Assembly: GCA_040007095.1 (NCBI GenBank)
Contig: JBDTVS010000113.1
Coordinates: forward strand, 1-17,911
Reading direction: 5' to 3'
Origin: JBDTVS01 sp040007095
GTDB lineage: Bacteria > Acidobacteriota > Vicinamibacteria > Vicinamibacterales > CAVVIG01
Length of the DNA: 17,911 bases
The position numbers and the translations under genes are program-made. Positions 7,201-14,681 of the stretch are shown one piece after another. Each line of letters begins with the position of its first letter. Position 1 is the stretch's first letter. The notes under the pieces are model-generated. The model worked only from the letters and a program-made list of their open reading frames with translations, did no database searches and was not told where the DNA came from.

Positions 7201-7887
7201 GCCCTTGCCGAGCACCGCCGTGCCAGCGGCGGCACGATCGGACGCGTCCGGGATGCTGTTGAGCCCGGCTGTCACCAGCTCGAGGTATTTGTCCGGGCCG
7301 GCCGCCTTCAGTTCGGCCGTTGAGAGTCCCATCTTCGCGAGCCCGGACTGGAACGTCTCGGTGTTCTCGCCCAGGCCCTTCTCGAGTTTAAACACCACGT
7401 CGGTCAACTTGCCCATGTCGGCGCCGATCACCGCGCTGGCATTCGACAACCGCGACAGCGCCGGCACGCTCATGCCCGTCTTATCGGCAAGGTCATCAAG
7501 CTCGGCGCCGACCGACGCCGCGTGCGATGCCAGCCCAAAGGCCGCGGCGCCCACCGCGGCGAACGCGCCCACCGCCAGGCCTGCGGCGACGCCCGCGGCG
7601 CCCAGGCCGCCCGCCAGCTCTCCGCCGACCGCGCTGGCCAGGCCGCTCACGGCCTGCGTCGGGTTTTCCCACATCCCGGTCAGCGTGCCCTTGAGGTCGG
7701 TAAAGGCCGCATGCGCGTTCGTGGTTGACGGCGTCAGGCCGTCCAGATACTTCGTGAACCCCGTGAGATGGGCCCCGGCCTCAGACGAGGCGCCACCGAC
7801 ATCATTCAGCCCAACTTTCACCTTGAGCACGTCATCCAATGCGTGCTGGACGCCGTCGACCGTGAGTGTGATTTTCGCGTCGGCCAT
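4270..7887 (-). CDS. Phage tail tape measure protein
   Basis: A 1205-aa protein that in siphophages sets tail length and is ejected with the DNA. Residues 80-125 are a Gly/Ala-rich hydrophobic region; long heptad-like helical stretches follow to about 640; a second Gly-rich hydrophobic segment (IGTMIMPGWGTAIGAGVGAV) and further helices follow. The C-terminus near residues 1130-1155 carries the GGFVGGPRGTDTVPAWLTPG and EVVLN signature typical of tape measure C-termini, ending in a coiled coil. At the usual 0.15 nm per residue it would specify roughly 180 nm. It starts 9 nt after gene Z, preceded by AGGA. The tail tube and assembly chaperone genes that normally precede it are absent. Long plus-strand ORFs here are antisense shadows. 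Confidence 0.93.
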   Translation of the reverse strand: MADAKITLTVDGVQHALDDVLKVKVGLNDVGGASSEAGAHLTGFTKYLDGLTPSTTNAHAAFTDLKGTLTGMWENPTQAVSGLASAVGGELAGGLGAAGVAAGLAVGAFAAVGAAAFGLASHAASVGAELDDLADKTGMSVPALSRLSNASAVIGADMGKLTDVVFKLEKGLGENTETFQSGLAKMGLSTAELKAAGPDKYLELVTAGLNSIPDASDRAAAGTAVLGKGYKDVAAALQDLSTGLALTADIKPFTTEQAKEAEHFEQQLKSMKVHAEALAISIGQELIPQMTDLARVAGATFTALSYVGTAAATVGRAMGASTGAGMQAQMEETASLRAQIEGVVAATLQATPSVKAFDDAIKSYTVSGPLAASAADVEKAAVRELSDTLKGNTDARKAAQKAADELAQSTLNLQIAEAGYDGALAMLGDNVVEAIRYELDHKGSVQDIARVYHVAAESVTVIQDRLKDEKDAVKSATDAHRQMAAELKKIEDSRSADSISALDKMGAAQMKASQTEFENLSKSLAANRKAHEDYDRQVESLTLSSYDVRERDILRHLDDEKLAVKALGGNWEDTWAAMTATANTKIDAIEWDRIQDRIDETDQAMEDWINHSVALLGQLGDSIGRIAGIDLGGVMAAFGETGLGQKATAFLDSHAITSTGGKLAMAGVSAGVDVLEQATEDPATKAGQVANSAAKGAQIGTMIMPGWGTAIGAGVGAVVGALKVSPEEIAARTSLEGFMKQFGTLGQTIQAVGATYAAYGKTGVQAEHDLKAALDASHVSVKAEEAALKTINDVMTAQKQHAADVADGIQAVGPAFDAVIAGTADAVKGYDALKKAVDDARQSQVLATQKGDSAAAVRSAMDLVQATRAQASAADGAKQELADLGVQAVASFASAVAGGASVADALKAVGPGLDTLKQSYTDLGLDVEDVALKSLMMQNSIVEGNPTLLNAIAGLSSEMDALDKIGGMNVDTFGSMERTGMQMYSRLQAQVAAVGGTTKDALIPMQGFLHDAMTEATNLGVPLDDNTQRLIDQSTELGIWKDTGKSASEILDLSMKAVVDRIGQLIDKLSGPGGVTDAIGKIPRHVDVDVQASYRGPGAPPPSPDGTGADGAATGGWVTASGIQHFSVGGFVGGPRGTDTVPAWLTPGEVVLNRNQQKAIFGGMNTRALEAQIADLRTELQRSNDRFDRTMNTLPMMLKHALRGL

Positions 7888-7896
7888 AATCTGGTC

Positions 7897-8517
7897 CTAT
7901 TCCTCGCTGTCGTTGATGCCAGGGTCGCTGGGTACCGCGGTGCCGGTCCAGGCCGCGCCGACCTCGCGCTCAAAATTCGTCGCGAAGATCTCCTGCCCGC
8001 GCGCCGTGGCGGCCGACCGATATTTCTCGAACACCTGGGAGATGGGCGGCCCCATGCGCTCGGTGATGGCGGGTCGCTTTTTGTGCCAGGTCGGCTTCTG
8101 AAATCGCTGGAACTTCGTCGCCGAGCGCGTATAGACGCCCTCGTGGCCACTGCGCATCGTGGCGATGAAGGCGTTGGGAATCGTGGCGCGACCGCCGCCA
8201 ATCTGGTTGTAGCTGACCCCTCCGCCCTTTCCGCGTGACGGCTTCGGACCGCGCGCCCCGTACTTGATCAGCGGGATCGGCCTCGTGCTGGCCGAGAGGC
8301 TCGCCTCCAGATTGTTCGGCGTGGCGTTGGTCATCTTCAGCGCCTTGCGGATGTCCGCTTGCTTTATCCCGGTGTCGCCGGCGATCCCCTTCGTCTGGAC
8401 CGTGCGGGCGCTCGCAATCGCGCGATTCAAAGCGCGCATGATGGCGCGCGGCGTGCCGGTCGTGAGGTTGTCGAGGGCGGCGAGCACCTGGCTCGCGTCA
8501 AAGCGAATGGACGACAT
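7897..8517 (-). CDS. Minor tail protein Z family
   Basis: A 206-aa protein matching the lambda gpZ-type pattern: a helical N-terminus (ALDNLTTGTPRAIMRALNRA), then TGIKQADIRKALKMTNATPN, the characteristic strand SASTRPIPLIKYGARGPKPS, and PNAFIATMRSGHEGVYTRSA before the C-terminal helix GPPISQVFEKYRS. gpZ acts at the head-tail junction during tail attachment and DNA positioning. The ATG follows AAGGGAG at proper spacing. Length is close to lambda gpZ (192 aa). In lambda, Z is followed by U, V, G and T before the tape measure; here the tape measure follows immediately. Confidence 0.88.
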   Translation of the reverse strand: MSSIRFDASQVLAALDNLTTGTPRAIMRALNRAIASARTVQTKGIAGDTGIKQADIRKALKMTNATPNNLEASLSASTRPIPLIKYGARGPKPSRGKGGGVSYNQIGGGRATIPNAFIATMRSGHEGVYTRSATKFQRFQKPTWHKKRPAITERMGPPISQVFEKYRSAATARGQEIFATNFEREVGAAWTGTAVPSDPGINDSEE

Positions 8518-8675
8518 ACGGGCTCCCTTCGAACCAGTGGCCGTGATCGTGGTGCGCGTGCCGGCGTCGGACGGGTCATAGATCGTCCGGCGCCGGCTGA
8601 AGCAGGGGACGGCGGCTCCCTGATCATCACGACGTGCTGGCCGCCGCGATTGATGTCGGTGCGGATCTGGCTCAC
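8427..8675 (-). CDS. Doubtful short ORF; coding signal changes frame inside it
   Basis: This is the only intact frame covering the 154-nt space between the 204-aa gene and Z. A GTG at 8675 overlaps the upstream stop as GTGA, and the first 17 codons (SQIRTDINRGGQHVVMI) look coding, with nearly all G/C third positions. After about 8625 this frame turns into Arg/Pro/Ser-rich shadow sequence and overlaps Z by 91 nt. The coding look passes to the frame shared with Z (AVPCFSRRRTIYDPSDAG, then TRTTITATGSKGAR), with a further plausible ending (GHWFEGSPYVVHSL then TGA) in the third frame. So a small head-tail joining-type gene may be present but frameshifted, by mutation, sequencing error or programmed slippage. 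The listed span is a placeholder. Confidence 0.28.
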   Translation of the reverse strand: MSQIRTDINRGGQHVVMIREPPSPASAGAGRSMTRPTPARAPRSRPLVRREPVCRPFALTRARCSPPSTTSRPARRAPSCAL

Positions 8676-9286
8676 CGTGTCGCCAATGCCTGCCGTCGCC
8701 GCCGTTCGTCCTCGAGCGCTTGTTCGCGCTGCGCCTGCCGCGCCTCCTGCGCGCGACGGGTGACTACCTCGGGTCGGTGATCAATCGAGACCCCTGCGGC
8801 ACGCGCCTGATCGACGAGCCGTTCCTCGGCCTGCTCCAGCGCGAGCAGCTCCGACTCAAGGCGCTGCACGTGCGCCGGGCGTTCCGTAGACGGCACGCTC
8901 GGCTCGAACGGCACCTGTTCCACGATCCGCGTCAGCATCGTCGTCGCGAGATCCGGAACCGAGGCACAGAGGAACGCCCACGACGGCGGATTGTCCATGT
9001 CCCACGGAAGTCGGATCGAGCCGACGAGATTCGGATCGCCGAGCCCCTGGACTATCTGGCGGCCGTACTGGCTGAGGAAATGGCCGGAGGCCTCCTGCAC
9101 GGTGGCGGGAATCCGCGAGCGAAGGATTTCCGCCGCGGGCACCGGTGCGTCGCGCGCATGATCCAGCGTGCGGCGGTGCGCGGCGATTCGCAGCCGCAGT
9201 TGGTGGTCCTCCTCGAGCACCTTCGCGCAGGCCGAGACGAGCTGTGCGGCGACGGTCGTCAGGGTGTCGACGAGGCCCGCCTTCAT
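8672..9286 (-). CDS. Unknown phage protein with C-terminal coiled coil
   Basis: A 204-aa protein from the ATG at 9286, which overlaps the upstream stop as ATGA and has GGGAGG directly upstream. The longer frame to 9538 is rejected. N-terminus: an amphipathic helix (residues 4-30). Middle: YGRQIVQGLGDPNLVGSIRL, then PWDMDNPPSWAFLCASVPDL, a folded-looking segment. C-terminal 70 residues: charged heptad-like coiled coil (LESELLALEQAEERLVDQA; QAQREQALEDERRRRQALAT). Not recognised. It lies between portal and Z, where capsid, scaffold and connector genes are expected. The coiled-coil tail is compatible with a scaffold-like role, but that is speculation. Confidence 0.72.
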   Translation of the reverse strand: MKAGLVDTLTTVAAQLVSACAKVLEEDHQLRLRIAAHRRTLDHARDAPVPAAEILRSRIPATVQEASGHFLSQYGRQIVQGLGDPNLVGSIRLPWDMDNPPSWAFLCASVPDLATTMLTRIVEQVPFEPSVPSTERPAHVQRLESELLALEQAEERLVDQARAAGVSIDHRPEVVTRRAQEARQAQREQALEDERRRRQALATR

Positions 9287-10077
9287 GCGACCTCCCGGCA
9301 GGCTCGCTCGAGCGCGTCGATCGCATAGGTGCGCTCGACGTCCATCTCGAGACAGACCGCGATTTCGTTGTACGGCGCCACTTTCAATCGCGACCCGGGG
9401 AGCTGGACCCAGAGGTCCAGCAGATTGGTGCCTCCAAGCTCGTCGGACTCCACCGCGCGCGACAGGCGGCTCAGCAGCTGTGACAGGCGGGTCGTATCGC
9501 CGAGTGTCTTCAGTTCGAGGAACGTCTCGAAGCGCCACAGCGCTTGCAGCTGCCGCCCATTCCGCACAGGACCATCGGAGGCCGCGAGGAGGAGCGTCGG
9601 CGGGAGAGCGAATCGCGCGAGCTTGGTGCGCACGGTGGCCATCGCGTCGGGCGGCCAGCGCCAGCCGCCGCCGTCCACATGCTCATTCGGCACGGACCAC
9701 TGCGCCAAGACCGCACCAGCGCGCAACGGCACCGACGCACCACCCCGCTCATTCGCGACGACGTACCGCACGTGGAGCGCGGGACGGAGCATCATCGGCG
9801 CCACCCCGTATCCCTCCAACCGATCCACCCGCCCGCGGCGTGCGCCCGCTGGCACCAGGTGGTCGCTCGGGAAGCCGCGAGACGGATGAGAGGACACGAT
9901 CGAGTGGTACTCCCCATCGTCCTCAGTCCCGCCGAGAATGTCGCAGAGGCCATTCGCCGCGGTGGCGAAGTCGATGGGCGCCGGCGGGGCGGACATGCTC
10001 ATCGGGCCGGCGGCCGCCACGACTGCGGCGGAGTTCGGGGGTTCCATGGTGTCAACGGGTCGCGCAGTTCGTGTCAT
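9283..10077 (-). CDS. Unknown protein in the capsid/connector position
   Basis: A 264-aa protein from the ATG at 10077 (MTRTARPVDTMEPPNSAAVV), preceded by AAAGGA at 9-nt spacing. A TTG at 10095 would start 6 codons earlier and overlap the previous stop, but would put the Shine-Dalgarno inside the gene. The N-terminal 40 residues are Ala/Pro-rich and probably disordered. Then comes a mixed alpha/beta domain (LHVRYVVANERGGASVPLRA; WPPDAMATVRTKLARFALPP; QALWRFETFLELKTLGDTTR) ending in LLDLWVQLPGSRLKVAPYNE and a C-terminal helix. It shows no HK97-fold signature I can recognise and is short for a major capsid protein. Function unknown. Confidence 0.74.
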   Translation of the reverse strand: MTRTARPVDTMEPPNSAAVVAAAGPMSMSAPPAPIDFATAANGLCDILGGTEDDGEYHSIVSSHPSRGFPSDHLVPAGARRGRVDRLEGYGVAPMMLRPALHVRYVVANERGGASVPLRAGAVLAQWSVPNEHVDGGGWRWPPDAMATVRTKLARFALPPTLLLAASDGPVRNGRQLQALWRFETFLELKTLGDTTRLSQLLSRLSRAVESDELGGTNLLDLWVQLPGSRLKVAPYNEIAVCLEMDVERTYAIDALERACREVA

Positions 10078-10091
10078 CACGTCTGTTCCTT

Positions 10092-10400
10092 TCAACTGGG
10101 TTGTCCGTACGGAGTGCGGTGCATGTTGGCGTTCGCGAACGCGCGCAGCACCACATCGCCGGCGACGGCGCGCACGGCCGCCGGTATGCCGGGATCGTCG
10201 AGCCGTGTCAGCGGCGGCATGAAGCCGTCGTAGAGTTCGTCCGCGTCGCAGTAGGCCGTGATGGTCACGAGTAGCGGCCCGATTGACTCGATCTCCATGT
10301 CGCTGGCGATCAACACGTCGGCGAGATCGACCTCCCTGAGTGCTGTGGTCGAACTGGCGGCGGCCTTCGTCATCGCGCGAATCGCGTCGGCTCGGGTCAT
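10092..10400 (-). CDS. Unknown small protein downstream of the portal
   Basis: A 102-aa acidic protein (MTRADAIRAMTKAAASSTTA; DLADVLIASDMEIESIGPLL; CDADELYDGFMPPLTRLDDP; AVRAVAGDVVLRAFANANMH). Helices probably alternate with one short strand. The ATG overlaps the portal stop as ATGA, with AAGGGG upstream, so the start is firm. Lambda-type phages have the capsid protease/scaffold gene here; this protein is far too short and lacks a serine-protease motif. No family recognised. Confidence 0.7.
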   Translation of the reverse strand: MTRADAIRAMTKAAASSTTALREVDLADVLIASDMEIESIGPLLVTITAYCDADELYDGFMPPLTRLDDPGIPAAVRAVAGDVVLRAFANANMHRTPYGQPS

Positions 10401-11881
10401 TTCGTCCCCTTTTGGTTGACGCGTCCGTCTGAGTCGTATTTCAGCCCGAGCTTATCGGCGCGCGCGTTGTCGGCCGCGTTCTGCGCGTCGATCAACTCGG
10501 CGTCTTCGCCCTGCTCGGCGACGGCCGCGGCTCGCGACGTCAGACCAGAACGAACCGCTTCTCTATAACTCGCCACGTCTTGCACGGGATGGACGTACGC
10601 GTGTGCGTGCGGTACGAACGTGACGCGGCCCAGGCGATCCTCGAGGTACATGTCGGGGTTGATCGGCAGTGCCTGGATGCCGATCGCGAGCTTGAACCAG
10701 GCATTCCAGAGCGGACGGAGGACCTGCGGCACCACGACCGACCACAGCAGGCGGTGGAGACGGCGGCGGTACTGATTGAGCACGACGCGCGCTAGTCGAT
10801 CGTTCGTCGCGCCCCACGCGTGCGTGAAGCATTCGAGCGGCACTCCCACCGCGGCGCCAGCCGCGCGGAGCTCGTGCTGCACATACGCATCGAAGCCGAC
10901 TGGCGGATCGGGCGGATCGTTGAAGGTCAGATCCTCGTCCGGATACAACTCTTGGAAGGCGCCGGGCGACATCTGGAGGACGGCGCGGCCGTCCGGTGTC
11001 GTCTCAAACGGTCGGCCCGTCAGTGGGTTCAGGTCATCCTGACCGAGCTCGGGCGGACGCTTGAGGGTCGCCACAAACATCGACGAGAGCTCCAAACGCA
11101 GGAGGGTGGCATCGGCGTACTTGTCGAGTTCGCGCAGCCGCACGAGCGCGGGCGCCAGCATCGAGACGCCGCGGCGTTGACCAGGACGGAGCGGATCGAA
11201 GAGATGAAGCATCTGGGCCGCCGGCACGCGATGGAGCGTGCCAAGGCCACTCACGCCCAGTTCGTCGCCGGGCGGCGTGTCATAACACCAGTACGCGATC
11301 CGTCGACCAATCGCGTCGTACTCAATGCCCTGCTGGATCGTGGCGCCGTCGGTGCCGATGGTCGTATGTTCGATGGGGCAGATTTCAGCCGGGAGGATCT
11401 GCACCTGCAAGGGGACCGGTAAGCCATCCTCGGGCTTGCGATACCGCAACCTGATGAAGCATTCCCCGTCGACGGCCCACGTGCGCACGATCAGAGACTG
11501 CAGACCCGCCATGTCGAGCACGCCGTCGGCATCAGCCACCGCCGACCAGTCCTCCCATAGCGCCTGCGTCGCCTGCCGAAAGATTTCGTTTAGGGCCCGA
11601 CTCAGCGGCTTGATGCCCCACCCGATGAGATCGTCGTCGAATGTCTCGACGATCGCGCGCGCCCAGCTGTCGTTCCGGACAGCATCGCGACAGCGCGTGC
11701 GGATCGTCGAGGCCGACGTCGTCGCGCCAGCCGCAGACAGGTCCGGTGGATTCCAATCACGCACGCGCGGGGCGGTGCTGGCCGATTCGTACCCGCTGCG
11801 CGCGTACACGCGGGGAATGGCCGTGTTGGCCGGCCCGACGCGTTCACCCGACTGCCACATCGCTCTGAATCGTTCGAACAT
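10397..11881 (-). CDS. Phage portal protein, lambda gpB family
   Basis: A 494-aa protein forming the dodecameric ring at one capsid vertex, through which DNA is packaged. The N-terminus has the family pattern: YARSGYESASTAPRVRDWNP, then IRTRCRDAVRNDSWARAIVE and a stretch reading DDLIGWGIKP. The middle contains VDGECFIRLRYRKPEDGLPV and a QILPAEICP-type segment. Toward the C-terminus lie LRAAGAAVGVPLECFTHAWG and NDRLARVVLNQYRR, typical of the wing/stem helices. Length is near lambda gpB (533 aa). The ATG directly abuts the upstream stop (TAAATG) with AAGGA before it. Intact, with no sign of decay. Confidence 0.92.
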   Translation of the reverse strand: MFERFRAMWQSGERVGPANTAIPRVYARSGYESASTAPRVRDWNPPDLSAAGATTSASTIRTRCRDAVRNDSWARAIVETFDDDLIGWGIKPLSRALNEIFRQATQALWEDWSAVADADGVLDMAGLQSLIVRTWAVDGECFIRLRYRKPEDGLPVPLQVQILPAEICPIEHTTIGTDGATIQQGIEYDAIGRRIAYWCYDTPPGDELGVSGLGTLHRVPAAQMLHLFDPLRPGQRRGVSMLAPALVRLRELDKYADATLLRLELSSMFVATLKRPPELGQDDLNPLTGRPFETTPDGRAVLQMSPGAFQELYPDEDLTFNDPPDPPVGFDAYVQHELRAAGAAVGVPLECFTHAWGATNDRLARVVLNQYRRRLHRLLWSVVVPQVLRPLWNAWFKLAIGIQALPINPDMYLEDRLGRVTFVPHAHAYVHPVQDVASYREAVRSGLTSRAAAVAEQGEDAELIDAQNAADNARADKLGLKYDSDGRVNQKGTK

Positions 11882-12370
11882 TTACCTGTCCTTCTGGGGC
11901 GCACCAGGCGCATTGAGTTTTTGATACGACTCGCGAACCATGCTCGCCAAAGCCGCTCGCGTCCGATCGCGTTCCGACGGATACAGCGTGGAGCCACCAG
12001 GGCGTTGCCAGTTGACGCAGCGCGGCGGTGTGGGAATCAACCAGGGCGGGACCTGTGGACGCTGCGGCGGAGCGCCCGTGCCGTCCCACAGCTTCGCGTC
12101 GACCGTCGCGCGCACGTCGAGTTCTTGGTGCGCCTGTTCCGCCAGCGCACGATTTCGCGCGCGCTCTTCCGGCGAGCCGCCGTCACGCCACGCGCGAACC
12201 AACCCGCGAAGCGCGACCACGTTCATGGTGGCGAAGTCGACGGCGGCGGACACGTCGAGGCCGCGCCGCTCGAGCTCAGCGGCCGCGGTCCTGTTCCCAC
12301 CCGCGGCGAGTTGGCGCAACACCGACGCCTTCGCGCGGCTGTAGTCGGCCTGTGGTGTCTCGTTCGTCAT
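11882..12370 (-). CDS. Unknown protein between large terminase and portal
   Basis: A 162-aa protein whose ATG overlaps the terminase stop as ATGA and whose TAA is immediately followed by the portal ATG. Residues 1-100 are Ala/Arg-rich and helical (DYSRAKASVLRQLAAGGNRT; FATMNVVALRGLVRAWRDGG; EERARNRALAEQAHQELDVR). The C-terminal third is Pro/Trp-rich (PPQRPQVPPWLIPTPPRCVN). Lambda has the 68-aa head-tail joining protein gpW at this place; this protein is larger and not visibly related. Probably an assembly or packaging accessory protein, by position only. Confidence 0.74.
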   Translation of the reverse strand: MTNETPQADYSRAKASVLRQLAAGGNRTAAAELERRGLDVSAAVDFATMNVVALRGLVRAWRDGGSPEERARNRALAEQAHQELDVRATVDAKLWDGTGAPPQRPQVPPWLIPTPPRCVNWQRPGGSTLYPSERDRTRAALASMVRESYQKLNAPGAPQKDR

Positions 12371-14157
12371 GAGGCCGCCTCGGTCAAGTGCGTGGCCATC
12401 CGGGACAACATCGAATCCTCACTGCGCGCGCCGCTGATCCTTGCGAGGAGCTTCAGCGCACCACGGGCATAGCCCGCCGTGTCCAGCGCATGATTGTCCG
12501 CACGGTCCTGCACCCACACCAAGGTGGCGACCCCCGATCGCCACCGCTTCTCGCGGTGTTCGGAGCAGATCTGCGACAAATAGTCTTCGTCGCAGACCCG
12601 TCGCGACAGGTGCATATAGCCCGGGCCCGGCGCCGCCATCTCGAGGCCGAGCGCGATCTCCAACTTCAAGCCGTCGACGTTGAGCAGTGCTGGCGGCTTG
12701 GTCGTGTCGTACTTCAGGATCGAGGGCTCACCGAACCGTCCGCCGATGCCCTTGATCGCGAACACTCGGCGCGGACGTCGCGCGGCCAGGGCGTACGCGA
12801 CCTTCTCGGGGAGATACCCGGAGTCGACGCAGGTGGCGAGGATCAGCAGGGCGACGCCGCTGGTGTGCCTGTATTTCTCATCAAGGGCCGCGAACAACGC
12901 CGCCTGCACGTGCGGCTGCGAGGGGTCGCCAGGAATCACGTGCGCGTCAATCACCCATGACTCGCCACCGCGGCCCCAACCGATCACTTGCACTTCGAAC
13001 CGATCGAGTTGCACATCGACGCCAGCGGTCAGACAGATGACGCCGCGCGGCGCATCCACATCGAGCCCGTAGTCCTCGAGTCTCGTCGCCAGGGCATGCG
13101 GCTCGACGCGGCCGCCGCGGTCCTCCCAGCCCTCAGCCAAAATCGTGTTGAGGAACGCTCGGAGGGCCGACGGCCCGTTCGCGCGCGCCGCCAGCCATTT
13201 CTGCACCAGCCGTGGCAGGGTGACGTCACCGAGGAGCGAGATGAGCGCCGGCAGATGGAAACCGCGCGCGCCAGGCTCGACCGGTGTCGCCGTCGGCCGC
13301 CAGGCACCGGCGGCGATCATCCGGCGCCGCGCCACTTCGTCGTGTTGCGCGTGGCACTGTGGACACTCGAGGCGGGCGGTGTCCGGATCCTTGCCCTCGT
13401 ACACGACGCGAAAGCGTTCTGGATCGCTCCAGGCCAGCCACGTCTGATGTCCGCAGTTCGGACAGCTGACGAACCAGCGCCGCTGGTCTGTCGTTTTGAA
13501 TTGCGCATCAATCGGGCCATCGACGAGCACTGGTGTGCTGATGAACATCACCAGGCCGTCGTAGAAGGAGCTCGTCCGATTCGTGAGCAACGTGGCGGGA
13601 TCGCCCTCCGCCAGGATCGCGAACCGGTCGAATTCGTCGGCGATGGCACGACGCACGCTCATACCCGCGTACGAGTTGGGCGTGCCGGATCCCGCGAGAA
13701 TGAGCGAGCCGCCGGGAAAGACTTTCTCGAGCAGGGTGGATTCCGCCTCATGAGACCCTCGCGGCGCTCGGCGACCGCGGACGACTTTGAGGCTCGGCGT
13801 CGTGCGCAGCATGTCGGAAATCCCGCCGCGGCTGCGCCGCTTCGCGTCTTCAAACCCGGGCAACATCCACAAGATCGAGCTCGGATCGTGCGCGATGAAA
13901 AACCCCACGGCATTCAACGCAGACTCTGATTTGCCGGTCTGGCTCGCGCCCTCGATGACGACCTTGCGCACCGTTGGATCGGCCGTCGCATTCATGATGT
14001 CAATCAGGTACGGCGCCGTCTCGTTGCTCCACCGAGCGCCGCGTGACGCACTCGAGGCCGGCAGCCGCCGGTTGGCGGCCGTCCACTCGGACACGGTAAA
14101 GCTCGGCGGTGGGGCGACGGACGGCATCACCGCGGCGATCAAGGCGTCGACTCTCAT
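12367..14157 (-). CDS. Phage terminase large subunit, GpA family
   Basis: A 596-aa packaging motor that hydrolyses ATP to pump DNA through the portal and cuts it. Walker A GASQTGKSE lies near residues 70-78 and a Walker B-like AIADEFDRF near 170. An insert with two CxxC pairs (CPNC and CPQC) suggests a zinc ribbon, as in many GpA proteins. The C-terminal nuclease domain opens with TAGVDVQLDRFEVQVIGWGR (acidic metal ligand in GVD) and has a second acidic cluster near ATCVDSGYLPEKV. Length is close to lambda gpA (641 aa). The start overlaps the small subunit stop as ATGA with GAGG upstream. GpA-type enzymes usually act at cos sites, which suggests cos-type packaging. All key motifs are present. 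Confidence 0.95.
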   Translation of the reverse strand: MRVDALIAAVMPSVAPPPSFTVSEWTAANRRLPASSASRGARWSNETAPYLIDIMNATADPTVRKVVIEGASQTGKSESALNAVGFFIAHDPSSILWMLPGFEDAKRRSRGGISDMLRTTPSLKVVRGRRAPRGSHEAESTLLEKVFPGGSLILAGSGTPNSYAGMSVRRAIADEFDRFAILAEGDPATLLTNRTSSFYDGLVMFISTPVLVDGPIDAQFKTTDQRRWFVSCPNCGHQTWLAWSDPERFRVVYEGKDPDTARLECPQCHAQHDEVARRRMIAAGAWRPTATPVEPGARGFHLPALISLLGDVTLPRLVQKWLAARANGPSALRAFLNTILAEGWEDRGGRVEPHALATRLEDYGLDVDAPRGVICLTAGVDVQLDRFEVQVIGWGRGGESWVIDAHVIPGDPSQPHVQAALFAALDEKYRHTSGVALLILATCVDSGYLPEKVAYALAARRPRRVFAIKGIGGRFGEPSILKYDTTKPPALLNVDGLKLEIALGLEMAAPGPGYMHLSRRVCDEDYLSQICSEHREKRWRSGVATLVWVQDRADNHALDTAGYARGALKLLARISGARSEDSMLSRMATHLTEAAS

Positions 14158-14672
14158 CCCGCGTCCTCTGGCGAATGTGTCGCGCCGCGCGCGAGCAGCG
14201 CAGAGGCCGTCCGGACCTCTGACAAGTCTTGGAGCGCCTGGATGTTCAGGCTCCGAATCAACGCCTCATGCTCGAGGGGCAGGCCCGCCAGCACCGCCCG
14301 CCGGGAGACGCTCAGGATCTCTGCGCGAAAGGCGGTCAGAATCGTGAGCAGGGCGTGCTCCACATCCTTCACGCGGACGACACGGCCTTTCGCTTCCCGC
14401 AACTTCAGCGAGATCCACTCGGTCTGTTTACCCGCGAGCTTCGCTCTGGCCGCCGACAGATCGGCTCCCGGCTTCAACCGCTGTTGACGCTCCTGCCGCC
14501 ACGCCTCGATCGCCGGCACGTCGTACTTCGGCGTCCCACGCTTGCCTGGTATCGGTCCTGGTGCCCCGCGTTCGATCAGCCGTTCCAGCGCACGCGGCGA
14601 CGGGAGTTTCAGCGCCGCGACGGCTTCGGCGTGCGTCGCTCTCGCTGTCTTCGTTCGCCCGGTGGTCTTCAT
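14154..14672 (-). CDS. Terminase small subunit, Nu1-like
   Basis: A 172-aa protein from the ATG at 14672 (MKTTGRTKTARATHAEAVAA). Residues 14-60 form a winged-helix-like DNA-binding region (ALKLPSPRALERLIERGAPG, then KYDVPAIEAWRQERQQ). This is followed by the long helix LSAARAKLAGKQTEWISLKL and a C-terminal helical part (VKDVEHALLTILTAFRAEIL and SRRAVLAGLPLEHEAL) expected to contact the large subunit. This layout is typical of Nu1-type small terminases, which recognise the cos region. The longer frame to 15152 is Arg/Ser-rich antisense-like sequence and is rejected. The ribosome site is weak. The stop overlaps the large subunit start as ATGA. Confidence 0.82.
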   Translation of the reverse strand: MKTTGRTKTARATHAEAVAALKLPSPRALERLIERGAPGPIPGKRGTPKYDVPAIEAWRQERQQRLKPGADLSAARAKLAGKQTEWISLKLREAKGRVVRVKDVEHALLTILTAFRAEILSVSRRAVLAGLPLEHEALIRSLNIQALQDLSEVRTASALLARGATHSPEDAG

Positions 14673-14681
14673 CACTTTCGC

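Noticed and set aside
9287..9538. N-terminal extension of the 204-aa gene
   Set aside because: Overlaps the end of the upstream gene by 250 nt and lies before an ATG with ideal GGGAGG ribosome site.
9283..10077. 264-aa protein as the major capsid protein
   Set aside because: Position would fit, but it is short, has an Ala/Pro-rich N-terminus and shows no HK97-fold sequence feature I can point to; left as unknown.
13219..13230. 12-bp palindrome GGTGACGTCACC
   Set aside because: Lies inside the conserved coding sequence of the large terminase as an isolated copy; it rather weakens than supports the cos argument for the related motif at 14971.
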